From positions 12,121,427 through 12,185,426 of the forward strand of contig NW_024881296.1 in assembly GCF_018691265.1 (NCBI RefSeq): a stretch of DNA of 64,000 nucleotides. The letters are read 5' to 3'. The notes beneath the pieces are model-generated. The model saw only the letters and a program-made list of their open reading frames with translations, searched no databases and was not told the DNA's origin. Made by a program: the position numbers and the translations under genes. This DNA comes from Tyto alba (Eukaryota > Chordata > Aves > Strigiformes > Tytonidae). Of this stretch, positions 18,957-31,886 are shown one piece after another. The stretch's first letter is position 1; each line of letters starts with the position of its first letter.

Positions 18957-21900
18957 CGCCTTCCAGAGCTGAAAGCTGCTGGAGGTTCTCTGGGGATGGG
19001 GACATGCCGGTGGTCCTGGGGCAATGATGTCCACCAGCTCCTGTGAGGGGGCCCCATAGGACCCACAGGGGACGGGCAGGGGGACTGTGTGCAGGGACAG
19101 GCCTGTGGCGGGCCAAAAACTGGGAGGCCCCATCAGCTGAGTCGAGGGGGAGGCGCGAACAAGGAGGCAGAAGTGCTGGAAGGGTGCAGACACCAGGAGA
19201 GGAGAAGGTGGCAGAGGGTATTGCAAGGGGGATGCAACCAAGGCGTGATCCCCACCCCGAAGCCATCGCCTGCAAAGCCCACGCGGGAGACTGGGCGAAT
19301 AGGGAGAAGAAAATAAGTCGCTGAAGGGCTGGTCTGTGCAAAGTTACCACCTCTGGCTCCATCCCTGAGCCCCATCCCGAGGAGCGTGCCTAGGGGAAGC
19401 ACTGCCAGGCAGGTGCCTGCCGCCTGGCTCCCGGCGTCGGAGGGGCAGGCTGGAGAGCCGGATGGATGGCTCGGCTCCAGCACAGCCTGGTCCCGGCTGG
19501 CTATCACACCACCTTACAGACCCCAGGACTGTGGTCCGGAGGAGCAGGGAAGCACTGTCACTTGAGGCGAGCAGAGCCAGACTGCAGGGGAGATGGCAGC
19601 GGGTGAGGCTCAGTCTGCGTCGTGAGGGGATGCTGGGCTCCTCGTTAGCTCCACATTTTCCTTTCCTCTCCCTGCTGGTGTGAGAAAACGCACGCTGCAT
19701 TTGTTCGGCTGCCAGGAGTATGGCAGCTCAAGCACCATCTTGTTAGCTTTGCTGTGTGTCTTTTCCCACAGCATTGCTTTAAATAATGAAGGGAGTCATG
19801 ATCCACCAGCTGGATTAGACGTTATGAACTTATCTGGCTGAAATCCAATGGTGATATATTTGGTCTCATTATTTTATGCACAAATGCCACAAAACAGCAC
19901 AAGATTTTTTTTTTTTTCTTCTAAATACTCTTTTTTTTAGCACTGACATTTCTCTTATTTGCATTAAGATTTGCACTGAACAGTCTGTGCCAGACCAAAT
20001 TTGTCAGATACTTCTGCTTTTTATGGCTGGTTTGTTCCAGGAAATCAGGATTGGAAATTGTAACCCCTGACCTCAGGGATGGGCCAGGGAGCACTCCCAG
20101 GGTGGGGAGCATCTCCTCACGTTCGGGGACCTGCTGCATGAAGAAATGGGGGAACCAGTGAATGCATCGTGGTGGCATGGCCAGGACATTGGTTCAGGAA
20201 AATGGAAGCCGAGGTCATCGTGTGATAAGGCTTTCAGCAAGCATCGGAGCTGGAGTTTCCCCAGCTGTATGGGGAAGAAAGTAATATTCAGCCTGCTTTA
20301 TAAAGTACTTGGAGGCTTACAAGTCTTTTATTAAATGGAGATCCAGATGGAAGTGGTGGGAAGTGCTGTTAGGTGAACTGCACCCATGCTCTTGCTGTTC
20401 GCCGCGGAGGTACCCAGCAAGGTGCATGCAGGGCGATGGATGCGGGGCAGGAAGCAGCCGCGCTTGCTGTGGGGTGCAGGACTTTCTGGGCCCTGTGGTG
20501 GAAATCAGCCTCCCTATCATCGGGGAGACAGAGACAGGGTAGGATTTGCAAGGGAGGGCAGCTAACCGCCTGCAAAAGCCAGAGATACCAAGGGGATCAG
20601 AGGTCAGGGATGGGTAAGAAATGCTTTGAGCACAGAAAGATTAGAGGACAGAAGCCTTCACTGTGGATACTTTGAGCATGCAGCACTACAGATCCAGCAG
20701 AGAAGCATGAAATTGCCTCAGACCAGGCTCTCGTGTCATGCTATTCCAGCAAAGTAAAATAAAAAATTCGCAAAGAGGTGCGAGCCACCTGGGACAGTAA
20801 TGCCCATCAGCCTCAAAATTATGATTTTTAGTGATAAAAGTGCAAGAAATGAGGGTGTTGTATGGGATGCTTTACCTAGCCATCCTGGCAAGATCATGCT
20901 GTGCTACGATTCAATTCAGCCTCCAGGCAACGCACTCCCGCTCTGCTTCTGGAACCTGTCAGTGTCTGCTCTGAGTATTTCATCTAACAGCCGAGAGAGA
21001 AAGGGAGATTAGAGAAGCAGAAACCTACAAACTTCGGGAAAAAAAGTTGCTTGCACACACCCCCCACACCCACACTCCCCACCCCCCTTTTGTTTTGTGT
21101 TTCAAATAGTCTTAGGCCAGTATGTGCCATTGTGCTGAGTCTGCTCTTTGAAGTAGTTGCTGAAAAGTCAAGACCAAGTTTCGGAGCATCTGGAAAAAAC
21201 GTGAACACAATGAATCTGAAAAGCAAAATCAGGCTCCCTCCATTTTGTTTTTCATTAAGCAGAGAAAGGGAAAAGAGTGCTCCATGTATTCAGCCATTCA
21301 AGTGCGAGGTACTCGGATACTGTCTGGGTGAGCCCAAGCATCACTCTGCAAATATTGACAGTCTCTTCATTTAAGCAAGAGCTCTCAGAGCCTAATTTTA
21401 AGTGCTCATGTTGTGTATTCCTCAATAAAAGTCATACAATTAGGGAAGAACAAGCCCAAGTGTGGCTGGTGTCTCTTCCAGATATTTCCAGCCTATACCA
21501 TGAAGCACCCTCTCATGGCACGGCTGCACCGTTGCTGTTGTCAGAGCCGAGTTGCCTCCCCAACAGTTCAGTTCCTACATGGATGTTTTAATCTTTCACA
21601 TGAATCTGATGATTTCGGGTAAACTTGAAAGTGCATTCGATATTTTTAATTTTTTTTTTTTTTGGCTAATATTTCAGTCTTTAGCAAACTCAAGGACATT
21701 TTACAAGCTCATAAAAATGCCTGCAGGACTGAAGAGCTCTTCTCGAGGCAGTAAGCACCGTTCCCAGGCGTTTCATAAACTGAAACAACACGTTTGGATC
21801 TTCTGAATCCACAGCAAAAACGCCCCCTTCTCTGGGACAATATGCAGTAATTATTTGATTGCCTAGAGTTTAATAACATTATGGGAGGACTCAGGGCAGG

Positions 21901-21976
21901 AGGGAAATAATGCCTCTTTCTTGCAATTTAGTCAGGATGTAGGATTTAGGAAGCTGGAGCAGTGTATTTCCACCTG

Positions 21977-21992
21977 CACACACACACACACA
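21977..21992 (+). repeat. (CA)8 microsatellite
   Basis: Eight CA units, followed by TGCACACC. Confidence 0.95.
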
Positions 21993-22473
21993 TGCACACC
22001 CCTTGGCCTCGAATGTGCTCAGGACGTGGGTGTTAGTCCTACAAAAAACCCCACTGGATCTTTAATGGCCACGAGTGGCCGGGATTTTGCCTACACATCC
22101 TTCGCAGACAGCTCAATGAAAGAAAGGCTAGTGAGGTTTCTCTGCTGAGACCGTCCCTAACCCCATGGCTCCTGATGCAAATCACGGGCCATCTGTGCAT
22201 TGAGATGGCCCTCTCTCTTTTCCTGGGCTACAGAAATGAGAAACAATAACTGGGTCCTCCAAGCTGAAAGGACATAGGACCAGTGCTTACCCCTTAGTGC
22301 AGTTACACAAGGTGACAGGCAAAGGTTTCGGGAGCATTTTAAAACACTCAGATGATCAATAGGGAGGCTGAGTAGTGATGGTGGGGTTCACAGCTAAACG
22401 GGTAAGGTGTCGCATCACGTTTGACCTATTTCACAGCATAAGCATCGCTTCTGCCCCAGTTGTTTTTTAAAAG

Positions 22474-22509
22474 ATATCACTGGATACTGCTGCCGCTGGA
22501 GAACAAGAG
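22474..22509 (+). other. Candidate 36-base exon
   Basis: Acceptor GCCCCAGTTGTTTTTTAAAAG and a strong donor GAG|GTAAGCAT. Two frames are open: ISLDTAAAGEQE and YHWILLPLENKR. Unrecognised. Confidence 0.2.
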
Positions 22510-25073
22510 GTAAGCATCGCAGTCTTCCACCAAGGTGCTAAATGGGCTCCATCAAGTGTTAAATTAGCAATCCCCAGTGTAATTCTTTTGTAATATTTCT
22601 TTAACAGTGAAAACAAGAATGAATGGTCCAACAACTGAGCAGGGCAGACTGTCAGCGGGATCCTGGCTTTCGCACACCCACGGGTACACCCAGCCAGCAT
22701 CAAGCACGTTTAGGTCCCTCTCAGGCAGCCTCACCCCTACGGGAGAACGGGGCAGCGTCTCCCATTCCCACCCTCCCGCGGTCGCTACGAGCTGACTGTT
22801 GCCAAATTCAGACCTTGTCAACCTGCCAGGCTGGAACAGGCAGGCAAAGCAGGCAGGCGCAACACCAGAGGAGAGTGCCGTCGTCCCAGTCCAGCTTGTA
22901 AAATGTGTCCATGCTACTAAACAAAGCCATGCTGGTCGGCAGGTCTTTGCGTGTTAGAGGTCCTGCCCCAAAGAGATGTGATGGCTCACGAAGCCTCCCG
23001 TCCCACCACCTGTGGGAGGTCAGCCCCAAATGCCATCACATACCACGGGCAAGAAGTTGCTAGACTTGGGAGACTCCTGGAGGTATCCTGCAAAAGCATT
23101 GTCCTGGAAGTGTAAGGCCACTAGGTCAGTGAAGGGGTAGACAAAGAGGAGGCGGTCTGGGTGGATCAGAGAAGAAGGCAAAAGCAGCCATAAAGGACAC
23201 TTTTCCAGGCTGACCCAGTACCTGAACGTCTGTCACTCCAGTACACAACTGCCCCCCCCCCCGCCCCATTTTGCATGTTTCAGTGTATAGGAGCACACGG
23301 CTGCTAGATGGTTCTTGTTCCTGATGAGGGCACAGATCTACCTTGGGTGGAATCCAGGTATATGCAAGAGTAGGACCATCCCTGGAAAAATGCAAAGTGT
23401 TTTTCACCACTGGGATTCCATGCATCAAATAATTTCCTCCTTGGGAAGTTGGTCTTACGCTGTGCTTCCAGGATCCCTTGCTGCAGAGAGAAGATAAGGC
23501 CTGAAGCAGGGTATTTAGAAACAGAGGCAGCAAGCTGTATCTCTCTTTCAAGGTGCAGAGCCAGCCCCATGTGTATTACATTGAAACATGAATGATGTGG
23601 CTTGGATCCCGGACTGGTGTTTAGTGGTTTCTGCTCCCTGCATTACTGGCCAGGAAGAAAGACATTTTGGATATATGCTGTTTCAGCTCTATGTTGGATT
23701 CATAGCCAGTGGGGCTGGAAGTGCCTCAAGGGGACTTACAGTCTATCTCAGCCCCTCACGCATGAAGAGTGGTGAAGGTGGCAGGAGGGAGCTCCTCCTG
23801 CTTTCAGGTTTGTGCAGTTCTCGGTCCTGTTCTCCCATGCTGAACGGGCACTGCAGCTCAGTACATCTCAGTCCTCCTCTGATGTCCCCTGAACTCCTTG
23901 AGTATGGGGCTTGCGTTGAGTCCTGTGCTTAGGACACACATATTCCCTCGTGGCTTTCCAACTACACGAATGTGTTTCAGTCCCTGGATGGAGAAACTTG
24001 TGGTAATTTCAGATTCAATTTGACATGAATTACCAATAGCTACTACTGGGTAGATGAATGTATGAAGCTTGGATGTACCTACAGCTGCATGTCCTGCTTC
24101 TGGATCACCCCTTAGTCTACAGTGCTCCCCTTAGCAATTTCTCCATTTGGCACTGCAGAAGGCACAGCTCTGCAGCTGTGGTGCTCATAAACCCCCCTTT
24201 CCTTCGTGGCACCTGCCTAATGCTGCACCCGAGCTTCTGCAGGTCTGGGTTTGTGTTTTCTTCTCAGTGCCTGTTTGTACAAAGGAACTGACCTGCAGGG
24301 ACTGAACGTCTTTGAGAACATCACCTTCATCGAGCTGATCAGAAAGTTTGGGAGTCATCTGGAGGGAGCAGGCAGAGTGATTGTCTAGGCCTTATTTCCA
24401 CATGAAACAAGGCTAAAGAACACCCCACAGATTGAGACGGAGGGAGTCTTTCAGCCTTAGGAGGGTCCTTTTGTGTGTCATCCCCAGCACGACCAGTTGG
24501 TGCTCTTGCCCTTCTCTCTTCCTCACAGAAGCACGCCAGACGCCAAGACTCTATGAGTACCGTCTCTCAGGACTAAAATAATCCCAGCATTTAGACTTCC
24601 TACCCAGCCATCGTGTGTCCCCAAGGGGACCATCATCTTGTTTTACAGTTACAGACCGGTTTGATCTGGTTTTCAAGTTGCTTCCAGTTTCCAGGTCCTT
24701 CCCCTTTACTGCCACAACCAGAAAGCCAGACAGGTTTCTCTGGGGCGGGAGCTGACTTCTTGCACCCCCCGTTTGTTCCTGCTTCTGCCTTGCTGATCCC
24801 CCTCCAGCACGGAGCTATTATCCAAGCATTTTCCTTCTCTGTGATAAGGGAAGCATATGTCTGGATCTGCAATCGCAAGTTGTATCTTTGTGAATCGCCA
24901 AGAAATGAATACTCCTTGATCCAGCCCATGTGTTGCTTCTCCCCCCTGGTGCCAGAGCGTATGATTTGAAGAAGGCACCCAGCTTACCTCTGCAGAGGAG
25001 AGCTCAGCTCAAAGTTACACTCGTGCACGAGAGCTCGGAGTCATGCAGTGCTGCTCCCCCTTTCTCTCCTCAG

Positions 25074-25171
25074 CGTGAACTAGATCCAGGCTGCCAGCCT
25101 CCTTCACATTTTCGCTGCTGCCGAGTGGCCCTTCCCGCAGCACTGGGGCTCGTCCCTGGCGTCGGGAGAGG
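25074..25171 (+). other. Candidate 98-base coding exon
   Basis: One of the best splice-bounded frames in the single-copy part. The acceptor tract is TGCTCCCCCTTTCTCTCCTCAG and the donor is GAGG|GTGAGG. Only one frame is open throughout, beginning RELDPGCQPPSHFRCC; the other two stop at once. I do not recognise the peptide. A shorter alternative starts at 25141 behind CCCTTCCCGCAG. Confidence 0.3.
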
Positions 25172-25595
25172 GTGAGGGTAGCAGCCCCTCCAGGTGCGGC
25201 CGGGCAGCTGTTGGTGCCAGCCGATGCGGAGCTGCGGGACCGTTCTGCCTGGGTGAGCCTGTGAGAGCAGTTTTCCCAGAGCCGCTGTTTACGTTGAACT
25301 ACTTACTCTGTTATCTTCCAGGGGGAAATTATTTTCTTTTTTCCCTAGCTGAAGAACATTAATGCCATTAAAATAATAAGAGATTTAGAGCATCCCTTTG
25401 TTTATACAGTGGCATGCCACAGTGACAGGCACAATATAAATAGCTAAACACTGAGATAACCAAACACTTAAGCTGATGAAAAACCCCCAGCGTTTTTCCC
25501 ATTCCAAATTCTTTAGAGTAATCTGATTTGACCTCCAGCACAATGCATACTTTAATGATGCCTGAATAATGACTAGGCAAGGAATTAACTCCCAC

Positions 25596-25648
25596 AGTGG
25601 GTTAACGCACTCACTTTCACCCAGAAGACCTAGGCTCATATCCCAAAT
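25596..25648 (+). mobile_element. Possible tRNA-derived SINE relic
   Basis: GTGGGTTAACGCACTCACTT, then GAAGACCTAGGCTCATATCCC, resembles the head of amniote tRNA-derived SINEs (GTGGTTAGAGCACTCACCT ... GACCTGGGTTCAAATCCC), with A- and B-box positions kept but mutated. Family not named. Confidence 0.4.
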
Positions 25649-25859
25649 AAATCAAATGGATTTGGTGATCTCATTCCAGTTCCTCATGGTCCTTTGTTCA
25701 CACCCTGCGAATTTGACGGAGCCAGCGGCCCCTGCCTGCCTCCTGCAGAGAGGGGCCAGCACGTGGGTAACAGAGATGGTGTGGGTCAGAGGGAGGTGCA
25801 TTAGCAAAAACCAGCAAGTCCCTCTAACCCAGGGATCTCAGCTGCTGAAACAACAGAGT

Positions 25860-25882
25860 GGGGTAGGGTAGGGTAGGGAGGG
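25860..25882 (+). repeat. (GGGTA)n repeat, also a G-quadruplex motif
   Basis: GGGG-TAGGG-TAGGG-TAGGG-AGGG. The unit is a pentamer, not the vertebrate telomere hexamer. Five G tracts with one- to two-base loops can form a quadruplex. Confidence 0.9.
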
Positions 25883-26658
25883 CTTTCATAGACCATCGGT
25901 GTTGTCATACCAACTCCTGGGTGTTGGACATGAGTTGCTGTCAAACACCTTGATGTAAAAAAAAAAAAAAAACAAAAAAAAACCCAACATTTTTAAGTGT
26001 GTAACAGATGCTTGACTATAAACTGCCTAAGTGTGACTAAGCGCGGATTTGTCTGCCCAGTTTTACGAGTGGGAGAGCAAACATAATTCACTTAGCCTAT
26101 GGCGGGGTCGAGGGAGGTCTTGGGTAGGTGACTGTGCTGACAGCATTTTATGTGTCCTGTAAAGATGGCAGTGTCAGTAGGGTGGGACGAAACCCTGCAC
26201 CTACCAAATGGGGAACTGGGAGAAAAAACATTCTTCTGGTGCCTGATATTTTCTGCATATCTTTTGTGCTCATTGCTAAGGACACTTGGACAGCAACGAG
26301 AACCTTTGTGGGGCATTTCCAAATCCTGTTACCGAAAACTACATGCCTGGCACCCATACTGAAGCCTGCAAATGACGTTGGTGAAAGCTGAAGTGCTCGG
26401 TGGCTATGAAAATTACATCACTCCTGCCTAGACATTCCACTTTGGTTAAACAAATTGAAAGGCTGCTTTGCTTTCTTCTGTTTTTTCAGTTTAATTTCTC
26501 CCACTAAGACCATACCCAAAGGACAGCCAGTAACAAAACAAAGTGCCGTGGAAATAACTGAGTCAGAATATTCTACTATTTTACCTTTCAAAATGTGGGG
26601 AGGAAAACATCAAGGTCGATGAAATAAGGCGCGTGTATCCATGCAAATATAACTGATA

Positions 26659-26671
26659 NNNNNNNNNNNNN
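26659..26671. other. Assembly gap (13 N)
   Basis: Thirteen undetermined bases are the only gap in the window. It lies between copy A and copy B, as a join of two contigs carrying alternative haplotypes would. The small size suggests an estimated rather than an arbitrary gap length. Confidence 0.99.
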
Positions 26672-28988
26672 CAAAATGACAAATTATTGAAACCTCTAGA
26701 TTTACTTCAGTTGTTTTACTTGCACTCTTGGCTAATGGCTCCTCTGCTTCAGGAACCAGGGCCTGAGCAGAGGATTTGTGCCCTCCCTCTGTTCCTCAGG
26801 CAGGACGGACGGGGGACATAGCAGAGGCTTGATGCATGCTGGGCTGCCTTGCTCTATCTGGAAAGTAGAGTAAAATGGGCAAGCATAGGAGGCACATCGG
26901 GCTTCTGCCATTTTGTGGGGCCAACACGTTCACAGCTGGCTTGCTGTGCGGCAGATACCCCTGTTCTGCATACATCGGGCTGCACTACACGGCTCTCCCG
27001 ACTTTCCAAGTTTTGCTTGTTCCAGGCACATAAAGGAGCAGCTGCTGCTCATGTGTGCATGCGTTGTTGCCCAGTGAGGAGTTGAGGATGTATCTTGGCA
27101 AAAGGCGAGAGCCTTAAGTTTGCAGGTAAAATGCCACAGAAGGGAAATGAAAAGATAGGCCCGACTGAAAACGTAAGAAGTTGTTTGTTTAAATGCTTTA
27201 TGGATGATTGTTCATAGCAGGGCAAAGCATGGCTTGCAAATCAAACTAAAGAATGAATAAAGTATCTGACATGGGCTTTCTCCTAATTTTCCTTAAAAAA
27301 ATTACTGCGGACAAGAAGTCAAGGGACTGCTTTCAGCCCAAAGACCAGTCTGCTCCAGAAGTGTCGCTTCCTGGAGTATAGTTTTAAACCTGAGCACCTT
27401 CTCAAACCATTGGTGAGAATGCCAAAATTGTCAGAAGAGCCCTCAGCCCCATGGGATCATAATTCCCTTCTTTACCCAGAGAGCAGGACCATGGAAGAAG
27501 GAGGTGTGCAGGCATCTCGCATTGCTCTTCTAACATGCCTCAGTCCCGATCTGCAAGATTTCAGAGCAGGATTCATCCCCTGTGCTCATTCAGTCCTTGG
27601 CCTCAGCTGTTGGTGCCAAAAATGAGAGCGATGAGAGCCAAGTGGGATGACAGCTTTTGTGCTGTGCTCCTTGGCCCACTAGAAACGGAACAGTGAGACA
27701 GCAGTAAAGATGCTTTTGTCAACCATTGTGCCTAGATCCACAGCAAACCACCAGCAGCAATAACTGAATCCTGTACTTTTATGCTTATATAGCGACGACC
27801 TGAGATAGAAGAGGTGGCTCTGGACATGCAGAGTGGACCAGTACGCATCTCTGTGGAGCATCTCTGACATGCTCTAAACTCAGGGCAGGAGATCCCCGCC
27901 TAACCCTCTTCTGTGACTCAGGAGCTGTGCACAACAAAGCAAGCAATAGTAATACTATTTGTTTAAATATTATTTGCCATGGTTGTAACACCTCTGTTGG
28001 TGAATGATTGCTGGACCAGCTCTAACTGCATTGAGCATATTCATTAAGTTTTTGGTATATTTTTGCATTTGGCTGTCAGTGGTTCAGACTCATGATTTTC
28101 ATCTTGTGCCTTATTTATGAGCTGTTTGAGCTGACAGTTTCCTATTTGCCATTCACCCCTCATAGTATTGTGTTGATCACCTAAACCACACAGTACCCCT
28201 TCTGTTTCCTTCTGGGTAGGTGCAACTTGTCAAAGAGAACAGTAAACAAGAAAATACCACCATGAACACATAAACATTCATGTTTTTTATGTGAATAAGG
28301 ACATTACAAGGAGCAATCAACCACTCCAACAATAGTCAACCCTCACCTCCCTAAGGAAATATCCAGAAGACAGAGCATGAAATGAGAATTCAAATGGAAT
28401 TTAAACAAATATTCACCAGTCCTGTTTTTCAGCACTTAACTTGCTCTGTTATTTGGACCCTCAGTCCTTGGTCATGTTGGAGTCTTTCTTGGAGATAATA
28501 TTAGCTTGTATTTTTAATGTTAGTGTGTGATTTTGTGATGAATTCTCTTCCTACTCATGTAGGAGAGGGGAGAGGTTCACATTAAGGACCTAACTGGTTA
28601 TTTGGTTATTATTTTGATCTGCAATGTGTGCTCTTACCAGCCTAAAAGAGAAATGAACTCTAGACAAGGTTCTGACCTACGTGCAAAAATTAGACCTTAC
28701 ATTTGAAACTTATTAAGCACTTTAATTTAAAAGGCAAGTAATTTTATCAAATGCATGTAGCTTCTTCCCATACTTGGAACTGCACGGGTGCTCAGGTCTT
28801 TCACCAATCCGGGAGCATCACTCATTTTAAAGGTGAATCACTTCCCCTCCCCAAATAACATGCAAAAGAGAGTCTGTAACAATTTTGTTGTGATTTAGCT
28901 TTTTTCCCCACACTGCTAACAAGAAAAGGCATGGAGAAAGGTGCCAGCCATTAGACCAACATATTTGACATCCAGCCTTGATTCATTT

Positions 28989-29093
28989 AAGAAAGACTGC
29001 AAGAACATAAGATTGTAAGAAAGATTGTTACAAAGGATTGCAAAAAGATGAATCTTGGAAGAGATTGCACAAGAAAGATTGCTATAAATCATG
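28989..29093 (+). repeat. Degenerate repeats of an AAGAAAGATTG-like motif
   Basis: AAGAAAGACTG, ATAAGATTG, AAGAAAGATTG, AAAGGATTG, AAGAGATTG and AAGAAAGATTG follow each other at irregular spacings over about 105 bases. Confidence 0.7.
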
Positions 29094-31560
29094 TGCAGAG
29101 ACTGTCTATAGACTACAGGGAAATATGGAAAGGAAAGAAACCTTTTTCCTAAACACGATAAAGACAGGTTTTAAAAAGGAAGCAAGGGACACCAGAACAC
29201 TGCTGCTTTGAAAGTTGCATTATGTTTAGTTGGATTTCGTGTAACAGTATGTGTCACTGACGTGACTCCTTCAGCATATACATAAGGATAAAATTTCGTG
29301 CAGTGGTATTTTACATTGCGTATAGCAAAGAGAAAAATAGAAACACCCGTTTGAAAAAATGCTGGTTTGTTGTTTTTTTTTTTTTACTTTAATTTTCTTT
29401 TGTCATTATTGGTACTGCGACTTCTGCCTGTGGATCATGTTTTAATTGGGAGAGGTTTTGCTGTGCATTGTCCTCAGTGCCTGGCTGGCTGCTGGGAGGC
29501 TGCTCTGCTCACTTAGGAGCACCCAGCAGGAAAATAGGGTCATGTTGGGAACCAGCACAGGCAGCTGTGACCAGCATTGCCCAGTGTCCAGCATTACCAA
29601 GAAGGTCCGGTCGTAGGCGGGGGAAGTGCCCTGGTCCCCAAGCACCGTCCCCTATATTACCGTATGTACACTGATAGGGTGCCAGCAAGCTCCTCACGCT
29701 CCCCCTCCCTCCAGCCCCATCCCACCCACTCCTCTGGGACACCAGGTCCTCGCACCTCCCCTGGCTCAGTGGGAATGTTGCTTCCCAAAAAATCAAGCTG
29801 CCCCAAAGACACCCATCCAAGATGACTGAAAGCAGTCCATCTGGGCATGCGGAGGTGCAGGCACGGACGTCCGGGGTCCAGAAAGGTTCCTTCCAAAATG
29901 CTAGGAGTCACATCGTGTTTTGAAGGCTTAATTTGGTAATTGGGCATCCCCCCCCTCCAGCCATCTGTGCCGAGCAGTATCTGCACTTGCTGGCTGGGCA
30001 GAGGCACTTGGCTCCCCCCCGACAACAGCCTGACACCTCCGATTAGGGAGCGCAGCCTCCCCGCGCCCCGCTCTCCCCCCATCCTCTCCGGGAGAGGCAG
30101 CTCCTGCCAGGGGAGTGTTGGGGTGCCCAAATCCGGGCAGAAGGGTGGCCGAACCGGGTCTCACCAGCAACACCTCTAGCGCGGCAGGAGCTGATAGCAG
30201 GTGCTGATGCAGGAGACGGGTACAGCGCTTCCCTGCTGCACCCTCCCAGTCTTCGGGGGTCTGCGGGTCGGAGAGGCAGGAAGGCTGTGTTCACAGCCAC
30301 AGCTCCCTCGGTGTCCACTGAGTCACTGATTTCAAAGCTTTTCTTCCAGGCCTAGGCACTGTTCTTGTAAGTGTCTCCAAAACTGTATTGAACCCCAGCG
30401 TCCAGAAACATCAGCAAGAAGAATTTTTCTGTCGTGCAGATGTTTTTGGACATATGCTCGATGTTAGACCGTCACGTCTTCAAAATGATCCCCGCTGAAG
30501 GAAGGGAAAGTGAGTGTGGGAATGCCTAGGTGGTCTGAAAAAACCTTCGGTGCCGTTTTGATACCAGTGGCGGCATTGCATTTCATTCTGGGAGGAATAT
30601 TCATGGCTAAGCTCTAAGCCTCTGATTTATAATGGAAATACTGATAGATCCAGATCCATTTGCAGATGCTATTATAATGTTTCATCCTGGGGAGGGGAGG
30701 GGGAAGGGAAACAGCCTCCTTCCCTTTTCATTTTAAATATCGGTACACTCTGATATTGGTTTCATGAAGCATTTGGATGGGTCCTTATTCACAAATGAAT
30801 AAAAATGAGTAAAGTCCTCAGAATCAAAGGTAAGCCAAAACTGGCACCCATAAGCACAAGGCAACCCAGAGAGCCCATCTGCAGCCAAACCATGCAGCAG
30901 ACCCAGACACAGCTTAAAGGCTGGCAACAAGACCGCCTGCAGAATCTGCCAAGGAGCCAGATGCTGTTGCTTCCCAAGCTTGGCATGAGGGTTCCTGATT
31001 GCCATCCAACAAAGAGGAAAAAGAGGAATGATATAATGTGGTGGGATAAAACACATCCCACCTCAACCTCCTTTATTGCTCATTGAAAAAAAATCATGGA
31101 AGATACTATTGGAAATGTATCATTGTTTTCAGAAATACATACATTAGCCACAACAATAGCCTTGCCAAATGGGAAAAGTAGGAGCTATTTAAATGTATGT
31201 GCCATTTAAAAAAAAAAAAAATTAAATCTTCATATGCTGTGTTTTGGGTATGGATGTCTTTGTGTCTTTTGTTAACTGTTACAGTGATAACCACTAAAAT
31301 GAATACAAGTGTGGCAAAAAGCTTCCAGTTTTTTACAGTAATATTTCAAAATTCCCTGTCTCGGCACAGCTGTCTAGATCAGATAGATCAGAGTGATGGC
31401 TACCGAATGTAAAGAAGACAGGTTTGTAAAACGAGGTGCAGAAAAATAAAACAGGTAACTGTAAATAAAGATATGTGCTGAGAAAGACATTGCGAAACAA
31501 AAAAAATGTATCAAGGCATTAAACAGATAAGGGCTCTGTTTTTTCCATGGTTGCACAACT

Positions 31561-31636
31561 CTGTGTTGATGTAACTTGATTTCACTGGCATCACACCTGG
31601 GAGAAACTGGAGTAACACTGTGAAGGATTTGGCCCA
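31561..31636. mobile_element. Decayed reptile/bird interspersed repeat
   Basis: GATGTAACTTGATTTCACTGG, then ACTGGAGTAACACTG and GGATTTGGCCC, matches in order the GTAACTCCATTGATTTCA, CTGGAGTAAC and GAATCTGGCCC blocks remembered from a short repeat common in turtles, crocodilians and birds. Confidence 0.4.
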
Positions 31637-31868
31637 GGCAATATAAAAAGAAGTCGTGGGGCTGTGCACCTGAGGATATATAGAGCCATGAGGGCACCAT
31701 CACATATGGCAGTGAAAGGGCGAAGCAAAATAAATAGGAAAACATACCTAAAATAAGATGTTGCAGGCAGGTAAAGAAATAGGAAGCAGTAAAAAAGTTA
31801 TGTAAAAGAAGAAATAAGAAAATACTGGTAGAGTTACCTGAACAATAACAGCTGTTATCATTACTCTT

Positions 31869-31886
31869 ATCATCATCATCATCATC
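31869..31886 (+). repeat. (ATC)6 microsatellite
   Basis: Six perfect ATC units. Confidence 0.95.

Larger units (their letters stand above)
1..21609 (+). repeat. Copy A of a 42.4-kb-period near-identical direct repeat
   Basis: The whole of this segment recurs colinearly and in the same orientation at 42364-64000. The match starts at base 1 and is still running where the window ends, so copy A begins upstream of the window. Matching features include the CpG island, palindromes, poly-A runs and candidate exons. Differences are scattered substitutions, 1-3 base indels and homopolymer length changes. The copies are so alike that shared open frames do not count as evolutionary conservation. It may be a real tandem duplication or an allelic copy placed twice in the assembly. 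Confidence 0.98.
17471..21609. other. Right part of copy A: candidate transcript body and non-coding DNA
   Basis: GC falls away from the island. It contains the poly(A) signal at 18097, an open coiled-coil-like frame near 18460-18600 without clean splice borders, the candidate exon at 18711, and a further strong acceptor (GTGTCTTTTCCCACAG, 19756-19771). From 19.8 kb to the end I see no gene. The counterpart is 59851-64000. Confidence 0.4.
21610..26658. other. Non-coding stretch after copy A, up to the gap
   Basis: Mixed composition with no recognised gene. It contains a CA microsatellite, candidate exons at 22474 and 25074, a SINE-like relic at 25596 and a GGGTA repeat at 25860. A strong acceptor at 24509-24528 leads into a short frame ending after DSMSTVSQD, with no other support. 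Confidence 0.5.

Noticed and set aside
25860..25882. Interstitial telomere repeat
   Set aside because: The unit is GGGTA, not GGGTTA, and there are only about four units.
27110..27135. Another acceptor-donor juxtaposition (TTTGCAG|GTAAAA)
   Set aside because: The pyrimidine tract is poor and the donor weak. It is likely to be chance.
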